Counted from the stretch's first letter, positions 23,917-37,093 are shown. The stretch is 64,000 nt of DNA from Actinokineospora sp. NBRC 105648 (GCF_030269645.1 NZ_BSTR01000034.1:1-64000); one strand, 5' to 3'. Notes: generated from the letters alone by a model not told the origin. A program made the numbers and translations.

Positions 23917-24771
23917 CTACGCGCCGACGGCGGCGGTCAGGGCGCGCGAGGTGAGGACGCGGGCCAGGTGTTGGCGGTAGGCGGTGTCGGCGTTGCTGTC
24001 AGTCGACGGGCTGGTGCCTTCGGCGGCGTGCTGGGCGGCTGCCTTGATCGCCTCGGCGGTGGCGGGTTGGCCGACGAGCGCCTGCTCGACGGCGTGCGCG
24101 CGGACCGGCACCGACGACATGTTCGTCAGTGCCACCCGCGCCTCGGCGATGGTGCCGCCCTCGGCGCGCACGGTCGCGGCGACCGCCACGATCGACCACG
24201 CCTGGGCGACTCGGCTGAACTTCTCGTAGTGCGCGCTCCACCCGGTGTGCCGGGGCACGCGCACCTCGACGAGGAGCTCGTCGGGGCGCAGCGCGGTGGT
24301 GAAGTAGTCGACGAAGAAGTCACGGGCGGCCACCGTGCGCCGCCCGTCCAGGCCGTGCAGCACCAGTTCCGCGTCCAGCGCGAGCACGGGGGCGAGCAGG
24401 TCGCCCGCCGGGTCCGCGTGCGCGACGGCCCCGCCGAGGGTGCCGCGGTGGCGGACCTGCGGGTCGGCCACCGTGTCGGTGGCGACCTTGAGCAGCAGCG
24501 CGTGCTCGGCGACCTGCGGGTCGCGCTGGACGTCGTGGTGGGTGGTCATGGCGCCGATCACCAGGGTGTCGCCGTCCTCGCGGATGCCGCGCAGCTCACC
24601 GATCCGGCCGAGGTCGATCAGCTTCGTGGGCGCGGCCAGCCGCATCCGCAGGACCGGGATGAGGCTCTGGCCGCCCGCGATGACCTTGGCGTCTTCGCCC
24701 GCGTCGGCCAGCGCGCGCACTGCCTCGTCCACAGTGGACGGAGCGGTGTAGTCGAATGCCGAGGGGATCAC
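23917..24771 (-). CDS. coxM: Medium FAD subunit of a CO-dehydrogenase/xanthine-oxidase family enzyme, 284 aa
   Basis: FAD-binding subunit passing electrons from the 2Fe-2S subunit to FAD. It has the family hallmarks AGGQSLIP (about 31-38), the TLGGAVAHADPAGD FAD loop, and a C-terminal CO_deh_flav domain. GTG at 24771 overlaps the coxL stop (GTGA). An upstream continuation of the frame is a shadow of coxL. Together with CoxL and CoxS it should form an (LMS)2 enzyme. Confidence 0.93.
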   Translation of the reverse strand: MIPSAFDYTAPSTVDEAVRALADAGEDAKVIAGGQSLIPVLRMRLAAPTKLIDLGRIGELRGIREDGDTLVIGAMTTHHDVQRDPQVAEHALLLKVATDTVADPQVRHRGTLGGAVAHADPAGDLLAPVLALDAELVLHGLDGRRTVAARDFFVDYFTTALRPDELLVEVRVPRHTGWSAHYEKFSRVAQAWSIVAVAATVRAEGGTIAEARVALTNMSSVPVRAHAVEQALVGQPATAEAIKAAAQHAAEGTSPSTDSNADTAYRQHLARVLTSRALTAAVGA

Positions 24772-27203
24772 AGCGCACCTCCGGAAGCGTCGATCGAGCC
24801 CAGGCCGCCGCCCGCCTCGTTGCCCAGGCCGCCCGCGTCGGTCGGCCCGCCGTTGATCGCCGTCCACACCCGCTGGGGGGTGCACGGCATCTGGATGTCG
24901 CGCACGCCGAAGTGGCGCACCGCGTCGACCACGGCGTTGACCACGGCCGGGGTGGAGGCGATGGTGCCCGCCTCGCCGACGCCCTTGACGCCGAGCTGGT
25001 TGGTCGTCGACGGGGTCTCGGTGCGGTCGGTGTCGAAGTGCGGCAGGTCGACCGCGGAGGGCACCAGGTAGTCGGCGAGCGTGCCGGTGGTGAGGGTGCC
25101 GCTCTCGTCGTGCACGGCCTCCTCGTAGAGCGCCTGCGCCAGCCCCTGGGCGAGGCCGCCGTGCACCTGGCCCTCGACGATGATCGGGTTGACCACGGTG
25201 CCGATGTCGTCGACGCACACGTACTTGCGGATCTTGACGAACCCGGTCTCGGTGTCGACGTCCACCGCGCACAGGTGGGTGCCGTGCGGGAAGGAGAAGT
25301 TCTCCGGGTCGTAGGTGGCCTCGGAGTCCAGCGAGGGCTCGACCCCGTCGGGCAGGTCGTGCGCGGCGAACACCGCGAGCGCGATGTCGGTGAGGCCGGT
25401 GGCCTTCTCGGTGCCCTTGACGGTGAACTTGCCGCCCGCGAACTCCAGGTCGTCCTCGGCGCACTCCAGCAGGTGCGCGGCGATCACCCGGGCCTTGGCG
25501 ATCACCTTCTCGCCCGCCTTGAGCACCGCCATCGCGCCCACGGTGAGCGAGCGCGAGCCGTAGGTGTCCAGGCCCTTCTGCGAGACCTGGGTGTCGCCGT
25601 GCAGCACCTCGACGTCCTCGAACGGCACGCCGAGCTGGTCGGCCACGATCTGGCTCCACGCCGTCTCGTGCCCCTGCCCGTGCGCGGAGGACCCGGTGAC
25701 GACCTCCACCTTCCCGCTGGGCAGCATCCGGACCGCCGCGTGCTCCCAGCCGCCCGCCCCGTAGGACAGCGAGCCGAGCACCCGCGACGGCGCCAGGCCG
25801 CACATCTCGGTGAAGGTGGACACCCCGATGCCCAGCTGCACGCTGTCGCCGCGCTCGCGCCGCTCGCGCTGCTCGGCGCGCAGGCCGTCGTAGTCGAAGA
25901 GCTCCTTGGCCCGGGCGGTGGCCGCCTCGTAGTTGCCGGTGTCGTACTCGAGCCCGCAGACGGTGGTGAACGGGAACTCGTCGTTGCGGATCCAGTTCTG
26001 CTCGCGGACCTCGATCGGGTCGCGGCCGAGCTCGGCGGCCAGCTCGTCCATCAGCCGCTCGATCGCGAAGGTGGCCTCCGGCCTGCCCGCGCCGCGGTAG
26101 GCGTCGGTGGGGGTCTTGGTGGTGAACACGTTGGTGCAGGCGAACCGGTAGGCGGGGAACTTGTAGATCGAGTTGAACATGAAGGCGCCCAGGATCGGCA
26201 CGCCCGGGGTGACCAGCCGCAGGTAGGCGCCCATGTCGGCGAGCAGCTCGACCTTGAGCCCGGTGACCGTGCCGTCGCGCTTGGCCGTCAGGGTGAGCTT
26301 CTGGATCTGGTCGCGGCCGTGGTGGGCGGAGACCAGCGACTCCGAGCGCGACTCGGTCCACTTGACCGGCTTGCCGAGCCGCTGGGCCACCACCATGGCG
26401 ACCACTTCCTCGGGCGTGACCTGCAGCTTGCCGCCGAAACCGCCGCCGACGTCCGGGGCGATCACCCGGATCTTGTGCTCGGGGGTGCCGGTGGTGAGCG
26501 CCAGCATCAGCCGCAGGATGTGCGGCACCTGGGTGGAGGACCACATGGTGATCTGCGGACCGGTCGGGTCGACCAGCACCGAGCGCGGCTCCATGAACGC
26601 CGGGATCAGCCGCTGCTGGCGGTAGGTGCGCTCGATGCGCACCTCGGCCTCGGCGATCGCGGTCTCGACGTCGCCGCCGGTGCCCGCCTCGGCCGAGTCG
26701 AACACCCACAGCGCGGACTTGTTGGTGCCCAGGTCCGGGTGCACCAGATCGGCGCCATCGGCGACCGCGGCCTCCATGTCGAGCACGACCGGGAGGTCCT
26801 CGTAGTCGACGTCGATGGCCTCCAGCGCGTCGTGCGCCTCCACTGCGCTGCGCGCGACGACGACCGCGACCGCCTCACCGGCGAAGTTCACCTGGTCGAC
26901 GGCCAGCGACGGCGCGGGCGGGGCCTTCATGTCCGGCGTGATCGGCCACGCGCACGGCAGGCTGCCCTGCGCCTGGGCGATGTCCCGGCCGGTGATCACC
27001 GCGATGACCCCGGGCAGCCGCACGGCCGCGGCCACGTCGATGGCGAGGATCTTGGCGTGCGCCGACGGGCTGCGCAGGAACGCCAGGTGCAGCAGGCCGG
27101 GCACGGTGAGGTTGTCCGTCCACCTGGTGCGGCCGGTGATCAGCCGCTCGTCCTCCTTGCGCAGCCGGGCCTTGCCGACCTCGGGCTCGATGGTCGCGGT
27201 CAT
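24768..27203 (-). CDS. coxL: Form II CoxL-like molybdenum hydroxylase large subunit, 811 aa
   Basis: Molybdopterin-cytosine-dinucleotide-binding catalytic subunit. GGGFGGK at 253-259 binds the cofactor, and the catalytic glutamate is in VGEAGT near the C-terminus. The active-site loop is AYRGAGR (368-374). That is the form II signature; true CO dehydrogenases (form I) have AYxCSFR with the copper-binding Cys. So this enzyme is unlikely to oxidise CO and probably hydroxylates an organic aldehyde or N-heterocycle. ATG 27203 shares one base with the coxS stop; GTG 27206 is an equally coupled alternative. Substrate unknown. Confidence 0.93.
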   Translation of the reverse strand: MTATIEPEVGKARLRKEDERLITGRTRWTDNLTVPGLLHLAFLRSPSAHAKILAIDVAAAVRLPGVIAVITGRDIAQAQGSLPCAWPITPDMKAPPAPSLAVDQVNFAGEAVAVVVARSAVEAHDALEAIDVDYEDLPVVLDMEAAVADGADLVHPDLGTNKSALWVFDSAEAGTGGDVETAIAEAEVRIERTYRQQRLIPAFMEPRSVLVDPTGPQITMWSSTQVPHILRLMLALTTGTPEHKIRVIAPDVGGGFGGKLQVTPEEVVAMVVAQRLGKPVKWTESRSESLVSAHHGRDQIQKLTLTAKRDGTVTGLKVELLADMGAYLRLVTPGVPILGAFMFNSIYKFPAYRFACTNVFTTKTPTDAYRGAGRPEATFAIERLMDELAAELGRDPIEVREQNWIRNDEFPFTTVCGLEYDTGNYEAATARAKELFDYDGLRAEQRERRERGDSVQLGIGVSTFTEMCGLAPSRVLGSLSYGAGGWEHAAVRMLPSGKVEVVTGSSAHGQGHETAWSQIVADQLGVPFEDVEVLHGDTQVSQKGLDTYGSRSLTVGAMAVLKAGEKVIAKARVIAAHLLECAEDDLEFAGGKFTVKGTEKATGLTDIALAVFAAHDLPDGVEPSLDSEATYDPENFSFPHGTHLCAVDVDTETGFVKIRKYVCVDDIGTVVNPIIVEGQVHGGLAQGLAQALYEEAVHDESGTLTTGTLADYLVPSAVDLPHFDTDRTETPSTTNQLGVKGVGEAGTIASTPAVVNAVVDAVRHFGVRDIQMPCTPQRVWTAINGGPTDAGGLGNEAGGGLGSIDASGGAL

Positions 27204-27727
27204 CACTCACCACCGACCGCGTGGCTGGGCGAGTGCTCGACGCGCTCGGCGTCGGGACCGGCGCCGGGGCGCATCTTGTGCGCCGCGTCGCGCACCGCGC
27301 GGACGATGTTCTGGTACCCGGTGCACCGGCAGAGGTTGCCCTCCAGCCCGTGCCGCACCGCGTTCTCGTCCGGGTCGGGGTTCTCGGCCAGCAGGTCGAT
27401 CGACTGCATGATCATCCCCGGTGTGCAGAACCCGCACTGCAGCGCGTGGTTGTCGTGGAAGGCCTGCTGCACCGGGTGCAGCCGCCCGTCCCTGGCCAGC
27501 CCCTCGACCGTGGTGATCTCGCTGCCGTCGACCTGCACCGCCAGCACCGAACAGGACTTGACGCTCTGCCCGTCGAGGTGGACCGTGCACGCCCCGCAGT
27601 TGCTCGTGTCGCAGCCGATGACGGTGCCGACCTTGCCGATGGTCTCGCGCAGGTAGTGGACGAGCAGCTGCCGTGGCTCGACCTCGTCGGTGTAGGTCGT
27701 TCCGTCAACGGTGACGGTGATGCGCAT
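27203..27727 (-). CDS. coxS: 2Fe-2S subunit of the CO-dehydrogenase-like enzyme, 174 aa
   Basis: Small iron-sulfur subunit. The plant-type 2Fe-2S cluster ligands are Cys39, 44, 47 and 59 (CDTSNCGAC ... C). The second helical-domain cluster uses Cys98, 101, 133 and 135 (CGFC ... CRC). All eight ligands are present. ATG at 27727 was chosen because the conserved beta-grasp begins directly after it. First gene of the coxSLM-coxG operon; its promoter should lie in 27728-27917. Confidence 0.95.
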   Translation of the reverse strand: MRITVTVDGTTYTDEVEPRQLLVHYLRETIGKVGTVIGCDTSNCGACTVHLDGQSVKSCSVLAVQVDGSEITTVEGLARDGRLHPVQQAFHDNHALQCGFCTPGMIMQSIDLLAENPDPDENAVRHGLEGNLCRCTGYQNIVRAVRDAAHKMRPGAGPDAERVEHSPSHAVGGE

Positions 27728-27917
27728 CGTGCCTCCAAGCAGAACCGGCGTGCGGACGCGCAAGCCCGGGGGCGCGGGTGATCGGGCTCACAGCCACAGG
27801 TTGCCCCCGTTCAGCCCATCCGACAACCCCGGTCGGCCTACCTGTGGACAACTTCCGCAATTGAGGATGGAGCAGCCGAAACCGTCCGCTTCTGCGCGAC
27901 CGAAGTGCTCAGGAGCA

Positions 27918-29030
27918 CTAGCTGTGAATCCGTCCGGAAAGGACGGACAGCCGGTTGCCGCCGCCGCCCCAGCGCACCGCGATGATCTCCGCGGCGATCG
28001 ACACCGCGGTCTCCTCCGGGGTGCGCGCGCCGAGGTCGAGACCGATCGGCGAGGACAGCCCGGCCAGTTCGCCCTCGGTCAGCCCGGCCTCGCGGAGCCG
28101 GGCCACCCGGTCCTCATGCGTGCGCCGGGAGCCCATCGCGCCGATGTAGCCGAGCTTGCTGCGCAACGCGACCCGCAGGACCGGGACGTCGAACTTGGGG
28201 TCGTGGGTCAGCACCGTCACCACGGTGCGCTCGTCGACCCGGCCCGCGGCCAGCTCCGCGCTCAGGTAGCGGTGCGGCCAGTCGACCACGACCTCGTGCG
28301 CGCCCGGGAAACGGCTGGTGGTGGCGAAGACCGGGCGAGCGTCGCACACGGTCACGCGGTAGCCGAGGTAGGCGCCCATCCGCGCCATGGCCGCGGCGAA
28401 GTCGATCGCGCCGAAGACGAGCAACCGCGGCGGCGGCTCGAACGAGCTGACGAACACCGACATGCCCTCACCACGACGCTCCCCGTGCGGGCCGTAGCCG
28501 ACCGTCGCACTGCGGCCGGACGCCAAGAGGCCCCGAGCGTCGTCGACGATCGCCGCGTCGATCCGGTCCGACCCGGTGCTCCCCGCGACCCGGTCCGGCC
28601 AGACGACGATCCGCTTGCCCAGCCGTTCGGGGTCGGGGTGGGCCACGACGGTCGCGAGCGCCACCGGCACCTCCGCCCGCACGGACTCCGCGAGATCGTC
28701 CAACGCGGGGAAGGTCGCCCGGTCGATCCGCTCCACGAAGATGTCGATGATGCCGCCGCAGGTGAGCCCTACCGCGAAGGCGTCGTCATCGGTGACCCCG
28801 TAGCGCTGCAAGACCGGGCGGCTGTCGGCGAGCACTTCCCGACCGAGCTCGTAGACCGCGCCCTCCACGCATCCACCGGACACACTTCCCGCGACGGTGC
28901 CGTCGGCGGCGACCACCATTGCCGCCCCGGGCGCGCGCGGGGCGGACGAAAATGTCGCGACCACGGTGCCCAGCGCCACCGGCTCCCCGGCCGCGTAGTG
29001 GCGCATCAGTTCGTCGAGCACATCACGCAC
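27918..29030 (-). CDS. xdhC: XdhC/CoxI family molybdoenzyme maturation protein, 370 aa
   Basis: XdhC/CoxF/CoxI-type protein which binds and sulfurates the molybdenum cofactor before handing it to the large subunit. The N-terminal XdhC domain carries GSVSGGCVEGAV (about 50-62, with the conserved Cys) and TCGGIIDI. The C-terminal Rossmann XdhC_C domain has YIGAMGSRRT. GTG 29030 overlaps the coxE stop by 8 nt, so it is co-translated with coxE upstream of coxS. Length is normal. Confidence 0.92.
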   Translation of the reverse strand: MRDVLDELMRHYAAGEPVALGTVVATFSSAPRAPGAAMVVAADGTVAGSVSGGCVEGAVYELGREVLADSRPVLQRYGVTDDDAFAVGLTCGGIIDIFVERIDRATFPALDDLAESVRAEVPVALATVVAHPDPERLGKRIVVWPDRVAGSTGSDRIDAAIVDDARGLLASGRSATVGYGPHGERRGEGMSVFVSSFEPPPRLLVFGAIDFAAAMARMGAYLGYRVTVCDARPVFATTSRFPGAHEVVVDWPHRYLSAELAAGRVDERTVVTVLTHDPKFDVPVLRVALRSKLGYIGAMGSRRTHEDRVARLREAGLTEGELAGLSSPIGLDLGARTPEETAVSIAAEIIAVRWGGGGNRLSVLSGRIHS

Positions 29031-30129
29031 GGCGCACCTCCTGGAGCAGACGGTCGAGTGTGGCGACGCTGTGGCCGGCGAGCAACCGATCAATGTGCGG
29101 TAGCGCTACCGCGATACCGGACTGCACGGGCTCGTAGGTCGGAGACCCCGCATGGGGGTTCACCCACAAGACGCGGTGGGCAAGCCTTCCGAGCCGGGCC
29201 ATCTGCTCCCCCAGCAACGAGACATCCCCGCGTTCCCAACCGTCAGAGAACACCACGACCACAGCCTGCCGCGCGACCCCGCGTTGGCCCCACCGGTCCA
29301 GGAACGCGCGCAAGGTCTCGCCAAGCCGTGTCCCACCCGCGAAGTCGGGGACGGCACGCGCGGCCGCGGCCAGCGCCAACTCGGGGTCACGCTGGCGGAG
29401 CTGCCTCGTCAACCGGGTCAGGCGGGTGCCGAGGGTGAACACCTCGGCGGGCATCCGGCGGGTCACGGCGTGGCCGAAGCGCAGCAGGGCGTCGGCGTAG
29501 GGGCTCATCGAGCCGGACACGTCGATGAGCAGCACGACGCGCCGCGACCTGGTGCCCCTGCGCTTGCGGGCGAGCCGGATGGGTTCGCCGCCCGCGGCCC
29601 GCATGATCCGGACGGTGCGGCGGGCATCGATTCGCCCGCGCCGGTCCGGCCGCCATCGCAGCGCCGCGCGCTGGGGCGGCTCAGGCCGCAAGAGGTCGAT
29701 CATCTCGCGCAGGTGGGCGCGCTCCGCGGCGGTCAGCCCGGAGATGTCGCGGTCACGCAAGACCTCGATGGGGCTGGCCGTGCGATCGATGTGCGGAACG
29801 CCGTCCTCTTCGCCGATTCCGCTGTCCGGACTGACGGCAAGCGCGGCGATGTGGCTCCGCTTGGGCCGGTGGTCCTTGACGACCCTGGATACGCGCGGGG
29901 TGTCGCCGGTGAACCAGGCGTGGAAGGCGGTGTCGTACCGAGGCAGGTCATCCGGTTCGGCGCAGAGCGTCAGCCGTCCTGCCCAGTACAGCTGACCGGG
30001 CACACCGGGATCGAGCAGGTGGATCGCAGCCAGGAACGCGCGCACGCGCGAAGGACCACAAGCCACCCCCGCCTCGCGCAACGCCACAGCGAAACCGACG
30101 AGGCCGGGCAACGGGTCTACCGGGCTCAT
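29023..30129 (-). CDS. coxE: CoxE-like VWA domain protein, 368 aa
   Basis: VWA-containing CoxE family protein. The C-terminal half is a von Willebrand A domain with the intact metal site DVSGSMS (about 204-210) and the downstream Thr/Asp positions (AGGTRLGE, FSDGWERGD). The N-terminal half is the helical CoxE region. In Oligotropha the MoxR ATPase CoxD and CoxE insert copper and sulfur in the CoxL active site. Here CoxE heads the cox block, whereas the MoxR gene is at 38036, 8 kb away. In form II systems the pair is presumed to aid folding or cofactor insertion. Confidence 0.9.
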   Translation of the reverse strand: MSPVDPLPGLVGFAVALREAGVACGPSRVRAFLAAIHLLDPGVPGQLYWAGRLTLCAEPDDLPRYDTAFHAWFTGDTPRVSRVVKDHRPKRSHIAALAVSPDSGIGEEDGVPHIDRTASPIEVLRDRDISGLTAAERAHLREMIDLLRPEPPQRAALRWRPDRRGRIDARRTVRIMRAAGGEPIRLARKRRGTRSRRVVLLIDVSGSMSPYADALLRFGHAVTRRMPAEVFTLGTRLTRLTRQLRQRDPELALAAAARAVPDFAGGTRLGETLRAFLDRWGQRGVARQAVVVVFSDGWERGDVSLLGEQMARLGRLAHRVLWVNPHAGSPTYEPVQSGIAVALPHIDRLLAGHSVATLDRLLQEVRRA

Positions 30130-30145
30130 CCACGCATTCTTACCC

Positions 30146-30228
30146 TCTTAGGCCAAACGCGCCGGGGCGGAGTTCCGCGGTTACCCCGCCCGCACGCGCG
30201 TCTTATGCCATCCAACCCTCTTATGCCA
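30146..30228. promoter_or_regulatory. Three direct repeats TCTTA(T/G)GCCA in a divergent promoter region
   Basis: Between coxE and the divergent Crp-family gene, TCTTAGGCCA (30146-30155), TCTTATGCCA (30201-30210) and TCTTATGCCA (30219-30228) recur. The last two are 18 bp apart. AT-containing repeats are rare in this DNA, so they may be binding sites for a regulator of coxE-xdhC-cox or of the Crp-family gene itself. The rest of 30130-30426 shows no gene. Confidence 0.4.
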
Positions 30229-30426
30229 ACCAGCCGAGCAGGATCAAGATTGCGTGGGACTCCATCGCTTCTTCCTTCCTGTGTGGCGGAACCCGGGGAT
30301 CCGGCCCCGGTGTGGCCCCCGTGGCCACACCGGGAGCGTCACACCGATCCGGCCGCCGCTCTGCGTCCGATTACCCACAAGGCGAAACTCTGTGGCCGGT
30401 GGTCGGTTGGCCCTACGATCAAGGCC

Positions 30427-31089
30427 GTGGACCGGGCCTCGGTGACCTTCTGGGAGCTGTTGGACGACGCCCAGCGGGCGGCCGTGACGGCCGCGGGCAC
30501 GGTGCGGCGGTTCGGCAAGGGCACCGTGATCATCCGCGAGGGCGACCGCGGCGGTTGGGTGCTGGTGCTCACCCGCGGCCGGGTCAAGGTCGTGGCCGCG
30601 GGCCCGGGCGGGCACCAGGCGGTGCTGTCGGTGCGCGGGCCCGGGGACATGCTGGGCGAGATGGCCGCCCTCGACGACCGGCCGCGCTCGGCCACCGTCA
30701 CCGCGATCGAACCGGTCACCGGCCTGGTGATCCCGCCGGACCGGCTCACCCGCCTGTTGACCGAGCACCAGAGCATCAACGCGGTGTTCTTGCGCATCGT
30801 CACCGGCCGGCTGCGGTACGCGAACGAGCGCAGGCTGGAGCACGGTGACGCGGGCACCGCGCAACGCCTCGCCAGCCTCTTGGTCGACCTGTACACGCGC
30901 TACTGCGACACCGACGGCGAGACCCTGACGCTGCGGATGAGCCAGAGCGAGCTGGCGGGCCTGATCTCGGCCTCGCGCGAAGCGGTCACCCGCGCGCTGC
31001 GCACCCTGCGCGAGGAGGGCGTGGTGAGCACCGGCAGGCAACGGCTGGTCGTCCACGACATCGCCGCCCTGCGCCGCGCGGCCACCTGA
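30427..31089 (+). CDS. Crp/Fnr family transcriptional regulator, 220 aa
   Basis: Cyclic-nucleotide-binding-fold sensor (about 10-125, with GDMLGEMAALDDRPRSATVTA as the phosphate-binding cassette region) joined to a Crp-type winged helix. The recognition segment is SQSELAGLISASREAVTRAL (about 170-189). The cassette has Arg-Ser-Ala as in cAMP-binding CRP, so a cyclic nucleotide ligand is possible. There are no Cys residues suggesting an Fe-S cluster. GTG at 30427 gives a normal length, though its ribosome site is weak. Divergent from the cox genes, hence a candidate regulator of them. Confidence 0.92.
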   Translation: MDRASVTFWELLDDAQRAAVTAAGTVRRFGKGTVIIREGDRGGWVLVLTRGRVKVVAAGPGGHQAVLSVRGPGDMLGEMAALDDRPRSATVTAIEPVTGLVIPPDRLTRLLTEHQSINAVFLRIVTGRLRYANERRLEHGDAGTAQRLASLLVDLYTRYCDTDGETLTLRMSQSELAGLISASREAVTRALRTLREEGVVSTGRQRLVVHDIAALRRAAT

Positions 31090-31172
31090 TCGCGCCGCGA
31101 GGCACCCGGTCGGGCGACAGGCCTCCCGGGCCGGTCACCCACACCGGCGAAATACCAACCTGAACGGGCGAC

Positions 31173-31472
31173 TCACTCCAGCTCGTCGGCCAGGTCCGCC
31201 AGCACCTGCTTGCAGTCGGCGAGCACCCGCTTCCCCCGTTTGGTGGTGCGGTAGCGCCGCACCCGCCTGCCGTCGACCACCTCGGTGCGCGACTTGAGCA
31301 GCCCGGCCTCCTGCAGCCGGTGCAGCAGCGGGTAGAGCGTCCCCGGCGACACGCGGTGCCCCCGAGCGGCCAGCTCCTCGGTGAGCCACGACCCGTGGAC
31401 CTCGGCCTCGGCGGCGTGCCGCAGCACGCGCAGCCGCAGGGCGCCGTTCCTGAACTCCCGGACCACATCCAT
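31173..31472 (-). CDS. PadR family transcriptional regulator, 99 aa
   Basis: Short PadR-type winged-helix repressor without the long C-terminal dimerisation arm (subfamily 2-like length). HTH signature GTLYPLLHRLQEAGLL is at about 43-58 and the wing RRVRRYRTTKRGKRVL follows. ATG 31472 begins at the usual place. The region just upstream is studded with GATATC motifs typical of PadR operators, so autoregulation and control of the divergent NRPS-like gene are likely. Ligand unknown. Confidence 0.93.
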   Translation of the reverse strand: MDVVREFRNGALRLRVLRHAAEAEVHGSWLTEELAARGHRVSPGTLYPLLHRLQEAGLLKSRTEVVDGRRVRRYRTTKRGKRVLADCKQVLADLADELE

Positions 31473-31480
31473 CGGTCCAA

Positions 31481-31499
31481 GATATCGCACACCGATATC
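31481..31499. promoter_or_regulatory. PadR operator: inverted repeat GATATCG-N5-CGATATC
   Basis: A perfect 7+7 inverted repeat lies 8 bp upstream of the padR start codon. PadR-type regulators commonly bind ATAT-containing palindromes close to their own gene, so this is a strong autoregulatory operator candidate. Confidence 0.7.
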
Positions 31500-31549
31500 G
31501 GTTCGCCACATCAATCCGAATGCCCAGCAAAATCGAGGTCCAGGGCCCT

Positions 31550-31568
31550 GATATCGGAAACAGATATC
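31550..31568. promoter_or_regulatory. Second PadR-type operator pair GATATC-N7-GATATC
   Basis: GATATC at 31550-31555 and 31563-31568 (13 bp centre to centre, against 12 bp in the first operator). A fifth GATATC is at 31654-31659, nearer the NRPS-like gene. Five GATATC sites in 180 bp of a genome this GC-rich is far above chance. They lie between the divergent padR and NRPS-like genes. Confidence 0.6.
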
Positions 31569-31731
31569 TACATCCGATAGCAAAAACGTTGCGGCACAGG
31601 GCACACGAACGTGTGAATCCCGACACGCCGGTAATGGATCTGCGCGACAAGCCGATATCCCCGCCGGTAACGTGCACTGGTCACCGCGTCCCACCGAGAC
31701 GCGAGCCTCAGCCGAAGGACACGCCGAAAAG

Positions 31732-35661
<3,930 letters not shown>

Positions 35662-35711
35662 GCCGCTCCGGGTCGTTCCCGCCACCGCCGCCAGTCCTGT
35701 TGAATAGCGGT

Positions 35712-37046
35712 ATGAGCGCCAAGGCTGAGCCGGCTCGCGCCGGCCAGCCCGGCGCGACCACGTCGTCGGACCCGTACCTGCCCGCGCACGGCAACGGCGG
35801 GTACCGGGTGGTCCACTACGACCTCGACCTGAACTACCGGGTGGGTCCGGGCAGGCTGGACGGTCGCGCCCGGATCACCGCGGTCGCCGAGCACGCCCTG
35901 TCCCGGTTCAGCCTGGACTTCGGCGACCTGCGCGCCAACAAGGTCACCGTCGGCGGCAAGGCGGTCCGGCACGCCCAGCGCGGCCGCAAGCTGCACATCA
36001 CCCCGGCCCGGCCGGTGCCCGCGGGTGCCGAGTTCACCGTGGAGGTCCGCTACGTCGGCACGCCCAAGCCGATCTCGAGCCACTGGGGCGACATCGGCTG
36101 GGACTACCTCGACGACGGCGTGATCGTGGCCAGCCAGCCGATCGGCGCGCCGTCCTGGTTCCCGTGCAACGACCACCCCAGCGACAAGGCGACCTACCGG
36201 ATCGCGGTGACCGTGGCCGCGCCGTACCAGGTGGTGGTCACCGGCGTGCTCGACTCGCGCCGGTCCTCGGCGAGCACCACAACCTGGGAGTACCGGCTGT
36301 CCCAGCCGACCCCCACCTACCTGGTGAGTGTCCAAATCGGACGGTACGTGGAGTCCTCGTTCGCCGGCGTGCCGATGCACTCCGCGGTGCCCGCGCACCT
36401 GGTGTCCCGGTTCGCGCACGACTTCGGCCGCCAGCCCAGGATGCTGGTGGAGTTCGCCCGGATGTTCGGGCCGTACCCGTTCGAGCAGTACGGGGTGGTG
36501 GTCGTCGACGCCGAGCTGGACGCGCCGATCGAGGCGCAGTCGCTGTCGATCTTCGGCAGCAACCACGTCGACGGCAGGCGCGGCAGCGAGCACCTGGTGG
36601 CCCACGAGCTGGCGCACCAGTGGTTCGGCAACAGCCTCACCGTGTCGCAGTGGCGGCACATCTGGCTCAACGAGGGCTTCGCGACCTACGCGGAGTGGCT
36701 GTGGTCGGCGGTCTCCGGCGGCGAGTCGGCCGACGCGCACGCCCGACGCGCCTGGCGCGAGCTGGCCGCCCGGCCGCAGGACCTGCGGCTGGCCGACCCG
36801 GGTGTGCGGCGCATGTTCGACGACCGGGTGTACCTGCGCGGCGCGGTGGCCCTGCACGCGCTCCGGTTGCGGCTGGGCGATTCCGCGTTCTTCGCCCTGG
36901 TGCGGGTGTGGACCTCGGCCAACCGGCACGGCACGGTGTCCACAGCGGAGTTCACCACCCTGGCCCAGCGGCACACCACCTGGCCGCTGACCGAGCTGTT
37001 CTCGAACTGGCTCTACGAACCGGTTCTGCCCGCCTTCCCCCGCTGA
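35712..37046 (+). CDS. M1 family zinc metallopeptidase, 444 aa
   Basis: Aminopeptidase-N-like peptidase. The zinc site HELAHQWFG...LNEGFATY (HExxH-18-E) lies near residues 297-325 and the catalytic Tyr follows. The substrate-anchoring GxMEN motif is replaced by APIEAQSLS. The protein ends after the catalytic domain, lacking the C-terminal helical domain of full-size PepN, so it is of the short actinobacterial type (about 440-500 residues). There is no signal peptide. ATG 35712 is 50 bp after the NRPS-like gene and may be co-transcribed, hence a possible role in trimming or degrading its product. That link is inference. Confidence 0.92.
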   Translation: MSAKAEPARAGQPGATTSSDPYLPAHGNGGYRVVHYDLDLNYRVGPGRLDGRARITAVAEHALSRFSLDFGDLRANKVTVGGKAVRHAQRGRKLHITPARPVPAGAEFTVEVRYVGTPKPISSHWGDIGWDYLDDGVIVASQPIGAPSWFPCNDHPSDKATYRIAVTVAAPYQVVVTGVLDSRRSSASTTTWEYRLSQPTPTYLVSVQIGRYVESSFAGVPMHSAVPAHLVSRFAHDFGRQPRMLVEFARMFGPYPFEQYGVVVVDAELDAPIEAQSLSIFGSNHVDGRRGSEHLVAHELAHQWFGNSLTVSQWRHIWLNEGFATYAEWLWSAVSGGESADAHARRAWRELAARPQDLRLADPGVRRMFDDRVYLRGAVALHALRLRLGDSAFFALVRVWTSANRHGTVSTAEFTTLAQRHTTWPLTELFSNWLYEPVLPAFPR

Positions 37047-37049
37047 GGT

Positions 37050-37080
37050 CCGCGGGTGGCACAGGGTCCGCCACCCGCGG
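37050..37080. terminator. Bidirectional terminator between convergent genes
   Basis: A perfect 11-bp stem (37050-37060 with 37070-37080, arm CCGCGGGTGGC) with a 9-nt loop lies between the M1 peptidase stop and the stop of the minus-strand secreted protein. Confidence 0.8.
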
Positions 37081-37093
37081 GCCGACCCGGGGG

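Noticed and set aside
24768-27203. Aerobic CO dehydrogenase (form I) assignment
   Set aside because: The active-site loop is AYRGAGR and lacks the copper-binding Cys; form II is indicated.
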